Origin: Candidatus Omnitrophota bacterium
Lineage (GTDB): Bacteria; Omnitrophota; Gorgyraeia; Zapsychrales; Fredricksoniimonadaceae
Length of the DNA: 47,294 nt
Reading direction: 5' to 3'
Assembly (NCBI GenBank): GCA_903959815.1
Contig: CAJBYM010000081.1
Coordinates: forward strand, 1-47,294
This document shows positions 35,271 through 43,000 of this stretch, piece after piece (the first letter of the stretch is position 1; every line of letters starts with the position of its first letter). The translations under genes were made by a program, and so were the position numbers. The notes beneath the pieces are model-generated. The model had not been told where the DNA came from and did no database searches. It worked only from the letters and a program-made list of their open reading frames with translations.

Positions 35271-36131
35271 CTAAAGGTCAACACCGCCAAAATGTTCCAC
35301 CATATGCTTGATGTCATCCCAGCGCTCACTGCAACCAAAGACCGCTATGATAAATGTATTACTACCTTTTGTAAAATAACCTAAGAAACACGCACGTGCC
35401 GCATTGGTATACCCCGTCTTACCATAAATATTCTGTTTCCACCCTTTGAACAAACACTTGTTGTGTGAACGCAACAAGATCATCTTGCCTTTTTGCGAAA
35501 CGATCTTCTTATATTTCACCTGCATGATCTCTCGAAAGACAGGCTTTTTCATCGCCTCCCGCAAGATCAACACCATATCATAAGCCGTAGAATACTGCGG
35601 ATCATCCGCCGGAAGCCCATGCGCATTGGCAAATAACGTGGCGCGCGCGCCGATCTGCACCGCCCGGGCATTCATCATACCCACAAATTTATCCTCAGAA
35701 CCTGCCACCGCCTCGGCAAGCGCAACAGATGCATCATTGGCCGAATTGAGCAGGGCCGCGTAAAGCAGATCCCGTACCCGGTATTTATCCCCCACATCCG
35801 CATAAATCTTGCTCGGCAGGATCGCAGCCGCTTTAGGGCTGATCGTCACGTAATCATCAAGATCAAGCTTCTCCAAAACAAGGATCGCGGTCAGAACTTT
35901 GGTCGTGCTCGCCGGAAGGATTTTTCGCCCAACATCTTTGGCATAAACCTTTCGCCCTGATTTTACATCCATCAAGAGCGCTGCTTTAGCCGAAACCACA
36001 TGCACGCCAGATCTCTTTTTTGAAGAATGCCTCTTTCTGGAACGTGCATCAACATCCGAAGGAACGAAAATCCCCGTCGCAAATACAGTCACAAGAACAA
36101 AGCCAAAAACACGCAAAGCGAAACGGTTCAT
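35271..36131 (-). CDS. D-alanyl-D-alanine carboxypeptidase (PBP5/DacF type)
   Basis: 286 residues. Signal peptide (about 1-29), a basic Ser/Arg/Lys linker, then the penicillin-binding fold: SxxK as STTK (S75-K78), SxN as SAND, KTG as KTGYTNAA. It trims the pentapeptide of peptidoglycan. The C-terminal PBP5-type stalk domain is missing, as in the shorter forms. The start overlaps trmB by 4 bp. Confidence 0.92.
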   Translation of the reverse strand: MNRFALRVFGFVLVTVFATGIFVPSDVDARSRKRHSSKKRSGVHVVSAKAALLMDVKSGRKVYAKDVGRKILPASTTKVLTAILVLEKLDLDDYVTISPKAAAILPSKIYADVGDKYRVRDLLYAALLNSANDASVALAEAVAGSEDKFVGMMNARAVQIGARATLFANAHGLPADDPQYSTAYDMVLILREAMKKPVFREIMQVKYKKIVSQKGKMILLRSHNKCLFKGWKQNIYGKTGYTNAARACFLGYFTKGSNTFIIAVFGCSERWDDIKHMVEHFGGVDL

Positions 36132-37057
36132 ACCAGGCTTCCTTTAACAGCATCCGCAACCAGCTCGATCGCTTTCTGAGCGCCTTCCGTCGGAAGAACA
36201 ACTGTTCCGCCGGCCGGACAAACACACCAACCTTTGGACGTATGCACCACCATGATCCAAATATGCTGCGAACGGTCATCTTCACTCACAACCGCATCGA
36301 CGATAGCCCGCTTGATCAGAGGATCATACAAAAGCTCCCCGAACTTAACGGTCGTAGGGCCCCACATATTCTCCAAACGGACCTTGGAAAAATTAACATC
36401 ATCAAAAAAATACGTTCTCATCTGACAGCCTCCTTGAGCCACATCCTGATGTTCTGTTTTCGTCAAGGTCAGCTCATAAAATTCTGACTGCCCCGCATCC
36501 GACCATTTACGCTCAAATTTTGTCCCGAATGTTGCCGGGATCACAGCCGCGCTCATATAAAAACCGGTCCCCGCCACATTTTCCGCGATCCACGCCGCAT
36601 ACGGCTGATGATCCGTCACAATATAAAGGACCGCACCATCGACCAGCCGGCTGTTGATAAGACGCAAGACACCCGGTGTAAACAAACGATGCTTAGCATG
36701 ACGCTTTTTAGGCCAGGGACATGGAAAAAGACAATGCACGCGACTGAGCGAACGCTGAGGAAAAAGATAACGAAAGCCCCAAACCGCATCCATGCGCATT
36801 AAACGCACATTATTCAGTTTTGTATCATGCACTTTACGCAAGGTCTTTAAGATGCGCTTCGCGCACTGCTCAAACCCAAGGAAATTCTTATCCGGCGCAT
36901 CCGAAGCGATACGCGCAAGATACTCACCCGTTCCAAATCCGATCTCGATCTCCAGCACAGCTGAACGGCCAAATACTTTATTCTGGTCCAGAGGAAAAAG
37001 ATGTTCTTCTAACGGAAGGAATGACGCCAAAGATCCATAGGCGTAATTATTCTTCAT
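36128..37057 (-). CDS. trmB: tRNA (guanine-N7)-methyltransferase TrmB with C-terminal extension
   Basis: 309 residues; the usual enzyme is about 210-240. The Rossmann SAM motif EIEIGFGTGEYL (35-46), the FEQCAKRI segment and PWPKKRHAKHRLF identify TrmB. At residue 113 the family motif FPDPW is FPCPW. The last ~90 residues form an added domain, also found in some TrmB proteins. It is in a four-gene set with a deaminase, a lipoprotein and the carboxypeptidase. Confidence 0.9.
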   Translation of the reverse strand: MKNNYAYGSLASFLPLEEHLFPLDQNKVFGRSAVLEIEIGFGTGEYLARIASDAPDKNFLGFEQCAKRILKTLRKVHDTKLNNVRLMRMDAVWGFRYLFPQRSLSRVHCLFPCPWPKKRHAKHRLFTPGVLRLINSRLVDGAVLYIVTDHQPYAAWIAENVAGTGFYMSAAVIPATFGTKFERKWSDAGQSEFYELTLTKTEHQDVAQGGCQMRTYFFDDVNFSKVRLENMWGPTTVKFGELLYDPLIKRAIVDAVVSEDDRSQHIWIMVVHTSKGWCVCPAGGTVVLPTEGAQKAIELVADAVKGSLV

Positions 37058-37488
37058 TTCTCAGCCTTAACCGGAACAGCTACCACTTGCGGCATCATCA
37101 GTAAAGCCAACCCATCACGGCCCACCGCAACGACAAGGCCGGCTTTATAAACTACGGGAAAAAGCTCTGTTTCCGCAATACGTGCGCCCGCTGCTGCAGG
37201 GCGAACAACATACCGGTCAACCTGATACACAACATCCTTGATCTTCATGATCTCTGAAGAATATAAATTCTGTGATTCCAAAGATTTAACCATCCCCGTA
37301 TCCGGATCAACTTCATAACCCACCATCACGCGCGCATCCATGATGGCTGATACACTCGCGCGGGTCATGCCGAGCGTCACGCGATCAGTGGGCTTCGCCG
37401 AAACACCCGAAGGAACAATAGAATTGGGAACAGTCACACACCCACTAACAACAAGCGCCAATACCCCCACAAGAAATCTTCTTTTCAT
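37054..37488 (-). CDS. Small lipoprotein, BamE/SmpA-like
   Basis: 144 residues. Signal peptide with lipobox VVSGC (C17). The following DRVTLGMTRASVSAIMDARV resembles the GMTxxxVxxxLG motif of SmpA/BamE-type outer-membrane lipoproteins. The C-terminus is hydrophobic-rich and unassigned. An outer-membrane location and assembly role are likely but not certain. Confidence 0.7.
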   Translation of the reverse strand: MKRRFLVGVLALVVSGCVTVPNSIVPSGVSAKPTDRVTLGMTRASVSAIMDARVMVGYEVDPDTGMVKSLESQNLYSSEIMKIKDVVYQVDRYVVRPAAAGARIAETELFPVVYKAGLVVAVGRDGLALLMMPQVVAVPVKAEK

Positions 37489-37497
37489 AACGACCTC

Positions 37498-37980
37498 TTA
37501 ATAAGTGCGGGCTCTGCCCGCGCTTTTCCATTCTTTAAAAAGCTCTACACAGGCCTCGCGCAAACATCCGCCATCGATCTGGACAGGGCTATGCCCCTGC
37601 GCCTTCATCCACGTATTGGCGATCGTCAGTTCATTGAACCCTGCGGCCTGAGCATCCGCGATCGAAGCCCCATACACAATACGCCCGATCTTGGCCCAAT
37701 GGATCGCACTAAAACACATCGGACAGGGTTCTGTCGTCGAATAAATGGTGCTGCCGGAAAGATCGATCGACCCCGCTGCCTTACACGCCAGGCGGATCGT
37801 ATGAACCTCCCCATGCGCCGTAATATCGGTCGTTGCCCATACCACATTATGATCACAGGCAAGTACCTTTCCGTCGGAAGCCACAAGGCATGCCCCAAAC
37901 GGCGTCTGCCCTCTCGCAATAGCTTCGCGCGTTTTTTCAATCGCCAAACGCATGAATTTCTCATCTTCAAGGGTGATCAT
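37498..37980 (-). CDS. Cytidine/deoxycytidylate-type deaminase (guanine-deaminase/TadA-like)
   Basis: 160 residues. Zinc motif HGEVHTIRLA and PCPMCFSAIHW, with the proton-shuttle Glu in HGE. The ending and size fit bacterial nucleoside/guanine deaminases (GuaD-like), and the N-terminus MRLAIEKTREAIARGQTPFGACLV is common to that group. TadA of tRNA cannot be excluded. Confidence 0.88.
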   Translation of the reverse strand: MITLEDEKFMRLAIEKTREAIARGQTPFGACLVASDGKVLACDHNVVWATTDITAHGEVHTIRLACKAAGSIDLSGSTIYSTTEPCPMCFSAIHWAKIGRIVYGASIADAQAAGFNELTIANTWMKAQGHSPVQIDGGCLREACVELFKEWKSAGRARTY

Positions 37981-38175
37981 AATGGCGCTATATTAACATC
38001 TGCCCCAAACCATGTCCAGAACGCTTCACATACTCTTACTTCATCCGTCTAAAAAAAGTTCACTCCCCTGGACACAATCAGAAGTTTTCAGGCAAACGTA
38101 ACACTCAAATTCTAAACTTTGCATGGACGGCACAAACATGGTTTGTTAGGATACGGGACAACCTGGGAGATCCTT

Positions 38176-38979
38176 ATGTTCGAACAAATCGTACTCGGCG
38201 CCATTCAAGGCATTACAGAATGGGTCCCTGTCAGCTCCAAAGCCTGCGTGATCGCAGCCAAGGTTCATCTTTTTCATGACACAGGGTCCTTGAATGACCT
38301 GATCAACTACGCTCTGCTTTTGCATCTGGGAACATTTTTTGCAGCCGTTGTCTATTTCCGGGATGATATCAAATCCATCTGCACATCAGCCTTCACACCA
38401 GGGACACCCGATAACGACGGCCGAAAGGTCCTCATCTTCCTCATCATCACAACCGCGTTGACCGCGCTCGGCCAACTGCTCATCAACCAGGTCTCTGCAC
38501 TGGCCCACACAGCCCCGCAGGCTAAAACCCTGATCACCTGCCTGACCGCGGTTTTGCTCATCACTGCCGGATTCCTTCAACTCAGAACAACATCCGCCGG
38601 AAAACGTACACCCAAAGACCTTTCCCTCCTAGACGGGATCTTATTAGGACTGACCCAGGCCGTCGCGACCCTGCCGGGACTTTCGCGGGCAGGTACCACC
38701 ATGGCCATATTGTCCCTACGGGGATTTGATAAAGAGAACATGCTCAAATTAAGCTTCCTCATGAGCCTACCGGTCATCCTCCTGGGAAATATCATCAAGA
38801 ACTACAAAGCCATTTTCTCTTTCGGGCCTCAATGGCTGGGAATCCTGGTGGCTTTTATCGTCGGCATGTTGAGCATCCAAACACTGATGGCCTTCGCCCG
38901 TAGGGTTAATTTCGGAGCTTTTCTGATCTTTATCGGATCTATACTGGCCGTGGCTGTAGCCGTAGGTTTCATAGATTAA
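38176..38979 (+). CDS. UppP-like undecaprenyl-diphosphatase family protein
   Basis: 267 residues, about eight transmembrane helices. The family motif GITEWVPVSSKAC (12-24) retains Glu15 but has Cys24 where E. coli UppP has the His; the second motif PGLSRAGTT keeps Arg but has Ala for Ser. The start at 38176 follows GGGAG; the ATG at 38119 is too far upstream. It may be an UppP with an altered active site or a different polyprenyl diphosphatase. Confidence 0.75.
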   Translation: MFEQIVLGAIQGITEWVPVSSKACVIAAKVHLFHDTGSLNDLINYALLLHLGTFFAAVVYFRDDIKSICTSAFTPGTPDNDGRKVLIFLIITTALTALGQLLINQVSALAHTAPQAKTLITCLTAVLLITAGFLQLRTTSAGKRTPKDLSLLDGILLGLTQAVATLPGLSRAGTTMAILSLRGFDKENMLKLSFLMSLPVILLGNIIKNYKAIFSFGPQWLGILVAFIVGMLSIQTLMAFARRVNFGAFLIFIGSILAVAVAVGFID

Positions 38980-38981
38980 AA

Positions 38982-39004
38982 AAACCACCGCTTAAGGGTG
39001 GTTT
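38982..39004. terminator. Bidirectional terminator of uppP-like gene and tRNA-Glu
   Basis: AAACCACC (38982-38989), loop gcttaag, GGTGGTTT (38997-39004), with T-rich flanks on either strand, between a plus-strand gene and a minus-strand tRNA. Confidence 0.8.
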
Positions 39005-39010
39005 CTTTAT

Positions 39011-39088
39011 TGGTAGCCCCAACCGGATTCGAACCGGTGTTTTATGGCTGAGAACCAGACGTCCTGGACCAGGCTAGACGATGGGGCC
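39011..39088 (-). tRNA. tRNA-Glu (anticodon CUC)
   Basis: Minus strand: acceptor GGCCCCA (39088-39082) with TGGGGCT (G-T at the first pair), discriminator A and encoded CCA (39013-39011). Loop TTCTCAG gives anticodon CTC; the anticodon stem has a C-T mismatch at its second pair. The T-arm ACCGGTTCGAATCCGGT is canonical. The D-arm is that of tRNA-Glu. Confidence 0.92.
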
Positions 39089-39100
39089 GCGAAGGTTGTA

Positions 39101-39128
39101 AATATAACACAGAACAAAAATTTTGCAA
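39101..39128 (-). promoter_or_regulatory. Promoter of tRNA-Glu
   Basis: Minus strand: TTGCAA (39128-39123), 16-bp spacer and TATATT (39106-39101), giving initiation just before the mature 5' end. The -35 box is weak. Confidence 0.45.
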
Positions 39129-39139
39129 AAAGTTTTTAC

Positions 39140-39892
39140 ATGCCCTCTCGACTAAGACAAACCACAGGTTTCAAAATAATCGCAGCCACGCTCATTCTGG
39201 CCTCGATCGGGCTGATCCGCTGCGTTTGGGCTAATTCCCTGGGCATCTCTCTCGATGAAAAATGGTACTCTCTTGACCCTGACGTCCTCTTGGTCATGGC
39301 CTGTTATCCGGTCTATCTGTGTTTTTTCATATTCCTTTGCAGCCACCTGATCTTCCGATTTTTTGGTTTCAAGAATATCGGCTATAAACTTTTCGCCTTC
39401 TTTTTCTTCATCCAGTTCGCCCATCTGATCATCCCTCCGGCCGACTACATGGGCATGACCCTTGGGATCCCCTGGAATCTGAAGCCCTACCTCAATGCGC
39501 AAATCATGACCGAAGGCTTCAGCCTGAACCCCTTTGACGATATGCCGAACATGTTCTATTTCCCTATATACTTCACCCCCCTGCTGATGCTCTTCACACG
39601 CCTAACGACTTTCGGCATCAACCTGACCTGGATCCTGGTCTTTGCCGCTTTCCTTATTTTTTCCTGCAAGATCCTCAAGATACCCTTTGGCAAAAGCCTC
39701 TTAATCCTTAGCCTGATATTCCAGGTCATGTACTGGCCGATCTACAAATATTTCTTCATTTTCGACGGCCTGTTCAACTACTTCACCGCAACCCCTTATC
39801 ACAATCATTTTGGATACGCTCTTTATTTTCTTCTGAGTAGTGTCGTGGGGATCACATATTTTATTTACGCCTCCAAGAAGACAGATTTCTAG
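39140..39892 (+). CDS. Polytopic membrane protein of unknown function
   Basis: 250 residues, roughly six transmembrane helices, Phe/Ile/Leu-rich, with WYSLDPDVLLV and FDDMPNMFYFPIYF extramembrane stretches. I do not recognise a family. The long loop between helices 3 and 4 resembles periplasmic loops of polyprenyl-sugar transferases, which is weak. An in-frame ATG at 39044 is inside the tRNA-Glu gene, so 39140 is preferred. It stands alone. Confidence 0.7.
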   Translation: MPSRLRQTTGFKIIAATLILASIGLIRCVWANSLGISLDEKWYSLDPDVLLVMACYPVYLCFFIFLCSHLIFRFFGFKNIGYKLFAFFFFIQFAHLIIPPADYMGMTLGIPWNLKPYLNAQIMTEGFSLNPFDDMPNMFYFPIYFTPLLMLFTRLTTFGINLTWILVFAAFLIFSCKILKIPFGKSLLILSLIFQVMYWPIYKYFFIFDGLFNYFTATPYHNHFGYALYFLLSSVVGITYFIYASKKTDF

Positions 39893-39905
39893 GCCCATCC
39901 TTTAC

Positions 39906-39934
39906 TTGACATCAGTTTCAGCTGAAGGTATCAT
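39906..39934 (+). promoter_or_regulatory. amtB-glnK promoter
   Basis: TTGACA (39906-39911), exactly 17 bp, TATCAT (39929-39934). Initiation near 39941 gives a ~145-nt leader. Confidence 0.75.
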
Positions 39935-39941
39935 TCTCCCA

Positions 39942-40051
39942 TCTTGAACAAGCGCCGTTGTTTGCTCAAGACGCAATGATGTAACATTTATACGGGCAAT
40001 GACGCCCGATCTTTCCGGTATCAGCATCGGAGGGGTCGGGCTTTTTCTTTT
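39942..40051 (+). ncRNA. Structured leader with mutually exclusive hairpins before amtB
   Basis: Hairpin 1: TCTTGAACAA (39942-39951) with TTGT and TCAAGA (to 39971). Hairpin 2: CGGGC (39993-39997), loop AATGAC, GCCCG (40004-40008). Hairpin 3, the terminator: 14 bp from GCCCGATCTTTCCG (40004-40017) to CGGAGGGGTCGGGC (40028-40041), then TTTTTCTTTT. Hairpins 2 and 3 share GCCCG, so only one can form. The hairpin 2 hexaloop has A at position 1 and G at position 4, the ANTAR-target pattern. Confidence 0.7.
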
Positions 40052-40086
40052 GGCAAAAATCTTATTCCACCAACGAAAGGATGCTT

Positions 40087-41325
40087 ATGTCCCAACCACT
40101 GCCTATTAACGCCGGAGACACGGCCTGGGTCCTCATTTCAGCGGGGCTTGTCATGCTCATGACACCCGCACTCGCCTTTTTCTATGGAGGCATGGTGAGG
40201 CGAAAGAACATTCTCGCTATTTTAATGAAATGCTTCGCTTGCCTCGGCGTTGTTCTTTTATTATGGGCCATCTACGGCTATTCCCTGGCCTTTGGCCGCG
40301 GCAATGCTTTTATCGGCGGACTCGAATGGCTAGGCCTTCAAGGCGTGGGCGCTGCGCCCAACCCCGACTATGCTCCGACGGTACCCCACAGCGCGTTCAT
40401 GATCTTCCAGGCCATGTTCGCCGTGATCACCCCTGCGGTCATTATCGGGTCGCTGGTCGAACGCATCAAATTCTCTGCCTTCCTTGTTTTTATTGTCCTG
40501 TGGCTAACCCTTGTTTATATCCCCATCTGCCATATGGTCTGGGCCGCCGACGGCTGGCTGAAAACAAAAGGCGTTCTGGATTTCGCGGGGGGATGTGTCG
40601 TCGAGATCAACTGCGGCGTCGCCGGGCTTGTCAGCGCGCTCATCCTCGGCCGTCGCATCGGCCTGACCCGTCCGACTTTGCATAACCTTCCTTTGGTGAT
40701 CCTGGGCGGAGGGCTTTTATGGTTCGGATGGCTCGGATTTAATGCAGGCTCAGCGCTAGCCGCCAACGGTGTTGCTGCCAATGCTTTCGTCACAACCAAC
40801 CTCGCGGCCGCGGCCGCAGCCGTCAGCTGGGCAACGGTTGAATGGCTTATGACCGGAAAACCTACCATGTTCGGAACGATCTCCGGTGTTATTGCAGGCC
40901 TTGTGGCCATCACACCGGCCTGCGGCTTCGTTGAACCCTGGGCCGCTATGATCATCGGCTTTGTTGTCGGCCCTTTAAGCTTCTTTGCCGTCAGCACGAT
41001 CAAACAAAAATTCGGCTACGACGATTCTCTTGATGCTTTTGGCGTGCATGGCGTCGGCGGCTTCTGGGGCATGATCGCAACGGGGATCTTTGCGACCACG
41101 GCCGTTAATCCAGCAGGAGCAAACGGGCTTTTGCTAGGCAACATTGCCACCTTCAAAACACAAATATTTTCAGCCTGCTTCACGGTCATTTACTGCGCCG
41201 TCGCAACGGCGCTCATCTGTTTTGCCGTCGATAAGGTCCTGGGCCTACGCGTGACCCCGGAAGAAGAGATCATGGGGCTCGATCTCACACAACATTACGA
41301 ACGCGCCTATACCATGCTGGAATAA
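40087..41325 (+). CDS. amtB: Ammonium transporter Amt family, with Glu in place of the first pore His
   Basis: 412 residues, 11 predicted helices. Signature DFAGGCVVEINCGVAGLV (165-182) and AFGVHGVGGFWG. In E. coli AmtB the twin His are H168 and H318; here the first is Glu (E173) and the second is kept (H321). Asp165 of the D160 position and the gate-Phe region (FQAMFAVITPA) are retained. AAAGGA five bases before the ATG at 40087 fixes the start. Followed by glnK. Confidence 0.95.
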   Translation: MSQPLPINAGDTAWVLISAGLVMLMTPALAFFYGGMVRRKNILAILMKCFACLGVVLLLWAIYGYSLAFGRGNAFIGGLEWLGLQGVGAAPNPDYAPTVPHSAFMIFQAMFAVITPAVIIGSLVERIKFSAFLVFIVLWLTLVYIPICHMVWAADGWLKTKGVLDFAGGCVVEINCGVAGLVSALILGRRIGLTRPTLHNLPLVILGGGLLWFGWLGFNAGSALAANGVAANAFVTTNLAAAAAAVSWATVEWLMTGKPTMFGTISGVIAGLVAITPACGFVEPWAAMIIGFVVGPLSFFAVSTIKQKFGYDDSLDAFGVHGVGGFWGMIATGIFATTAVNPAGANGLLLGNIATFKTQIFSACFTVIYCAVATALICFAVDKVLGLRVTPEEEIMGLDLTQHYERAYTMLE

Positions 41326-41375
41326 TCTCTATAACACGTAGGGGCAGATTTTAAGCCCGCCCATGAAAGGAACAT

Positions 41376-41717
41376 ATGAAACTCATCACAGCGATCATCC
41401 AGCCCCACCGGCTCGACGATGTCAAAAAAGAACTTTATGCCGCAGAGGTCAACCTTGTCACCGTCTCCGAAGCTCTCGGCCACGGACGGCAATTAGGTGT
41501 CGACGAGTTCTACCGCGGTATTAAAGAAACAGGAAATCTTCTTCGAAAGATCCGGCTCGACATCGCGGTCAATGAAGAATTCGTAGAACGCACCATTGCC
41601 GCGGTCATCAAAGGAGCACGGACAGGCAAGATCGGCGACGGGAAGATCTTCGTCACAGAACTCACGCGCTGCATCCGCATCCGCACAGGAGAAGAAGGCC
41701 CTAAAGCCATCGGCTAA
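41376..41717 (+). CDS. glnK: P-II signal protein (GlnK/GlnB type) lacking Tyr51
   Basis: 113 residues; 2-oxoglutarate/ATP-sensing trimer that plugs AmtB. Body motifs TGKIGDGKIFV and RIRTGEEG are normal. In the T-loop, GRQLGVDEFYRGIKE has Tyr46 but position 51, the uridylylated Tyr in E. coli, is Glu. K40 and the HT of KGHT are also changed. AAAGGA precedes the ATG. It is the second gene of the amtB operon. Confidence 0.94.
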   Translation: MKLITAIIQPHRLDDVKKELYAAEVNLVTVSEALGHGRQLGVDEFYRGIKETGNLLRKIRLDIAVNEEFVERTIAAVIKGARTGKIGDGKIFVTELTRCIRIRTGEEGPKAIG

Positions 41718-41739
41718 GGATCTCAAAAACACGTATTAC

Positions 41740-41795
41740 TTTGGGGACATATACAAAATTGGCTTTTAATTTGGTACGTGTCCCCAAAATTTTTT
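41740..41795 (+). terminator. Long hairpin TTTGGGGACA...TGTCCCCAAA after glnK
   Basis: TTTGGGGACA (41740-41749) and TGTCCCCAAA (41779-41788) are perfect 10-mers enclosing a 29-nt loop with further partial pairing, followed by ATTTTTT. It probably terminates amtB-glnK. The GGGGACA...TGTCCCC ends recall REP-type palindromes mobilised by RAYT transposases (inference); no transposase is present. Confidence 0.65.
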
Positions 41796-41809
41796 GATAC
41801 AATGGCATC

Positions 41810-42997
41810 ATGGCTACGCATATCGGCATAGGATTTTCATCCACCAGCGACCCTGTCGAAGCATTCAAAGCTGCCGCCATCGAGGCCAAGACCCAACTGA
41901 ATGCCGTGCACACCGACCTCGTCATCATCTTTGCAACATCCGCTTACGCGAACACCCAGGGCATCGTAACATTACAACGCATCCTGCAACCCAAGCGCCT
42001 GATTGGGTCGATCACGCCCGGGATCATCTTCGGCGACCGCGTGGAAACACGTGGTGTCGGCGTCATGGCCATCATCTCCGATGATTGGCATTTCTCGACC
42101 GCAAGCCTAGATCAATTAAACCTGATTCCAGCACGCGAAGCCGGCTATAGTCTGGCGCAATCTCTTTTGGCTGATCACAAAACTCCCCAACGCAGCACCT
42201 GCCTCTATTTCTACGACGGACTTCGTAAGAACGGAACTCAGTTTTGTGCCGGGATCCGTGAAGAACTGGGCAATGCTTTGCCGATCGTCGGCGCCATTGG
42301 GGTCGACAGCACCAAAATCACCGCCACCCATCATTTTTATCAGGACCGCATCCTGGCAGACGCAGCCGTCGGCCTGCTGATCGGAGGTGCCAGTGTTGTT
42401 TCCATCGCAGCCCGCCACAGCTGGCAACCCCTGGGAAAACCCAGGATCATTGACAACTCGAGTGGGAACGTCATCCTCAGCATTGACAAACAACCCGCCG
42501 TGCGACTTTACGAAAATTATTTTCATGCCGCAGACGCCATCTTAAGAGCGGAACAGCTCGAAGATATCCGCCTGCTTTATCCGCTGGGTATCGGCACATC
42601 AACGCCCAGAGAATATTTGATCCGCATGCCTATTGACATACCGGATGACGGTAGTATCTTATGTCAGGGAGATGTATCGACGGGAAGTCCGGTGCATTTG
42701 ATGATCACCGATAAAGATGCCTGCCGCCAAAGCATCCACGATGCGGCGATGGACATCCGGACCCAGCTTTTCGGAAAACAACCCAAGTTCATTCTTGTGT
42801 TTGAATCTCTGATGCGCCGCAAGATCCTTGGCCGCAGCGGCATACAAGGGATCCATGCGATCCAGGAAGTTCTGGGCCATTCGGTCCCCGTCTTCGGCAT
42901 GTACACCGCCGGTGAAGTGGCGCCTCTGGGAACGCTAAAAACAGTATCACGAACTCAGCTCTTAAACGGGAGTGTTGTACTCCTAGCGATCGGATAA
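41810..42997 (+). CDS. FIST-domain sensory protein
   Basis: 395 residues. N-terminal FIST domain (about 20-220: DLVIIFATSAYAN, GSITPGIIFG, GGASVVSIAARHSWQP) and C-terminal FIST_C (about 225-390: RLYENYF, CQGDVSTGSPVHLMITD, VFGMYTAGEVAP). FIST modules are proposed to bind small ligands, perhaps amino acids, and usually adjoin kinases or cyclases. Here the histidine kinase follows by 3 bp. Confidence 0.88.
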   Translation: MATHIGIGFSSTSDPVEAFKAAAIEAKTQLNAVHTDLVIIFATSAYANTQGIVTLQRILQPKRLIGSITPGIIFGDRVETRGVGVMAIISDDWHFSTASLDQLNLIPAREAGYSLAQSLLADHKTPQRSTCLYFYDGLRKNGTQFCAGIREELGNALPIVGAIGVDSTKITATHHFYQDRILADAAVGLLIGGASVVSIAARHSWQPLGKPRIIDNSSGNVILSIDKQPAVRLYENYFHAADAILRAEQLEDIRLLYPLGIGTSTPREYLIRMPIDIPDDGSILCQGDVSTGSPVHLMITDKDACRQSIHDAAMDIRTQLFGKQPKFILVFESLMRRKILGRSGIQGIHAIQEVLGHSVPVFGMYTAGEVAPLGTLKTVSRTQLLNGSVVLLAIG

Positions 42998-43000
42998 TGC

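Noticed and set aside
38119-38175. An upstream start for the UppP-like gene
   Set aside because: The extra 19 residues are not hydrophobic and no Shine-Dalgarno precedes that ATG, whereas GGGAG precedes 38176.
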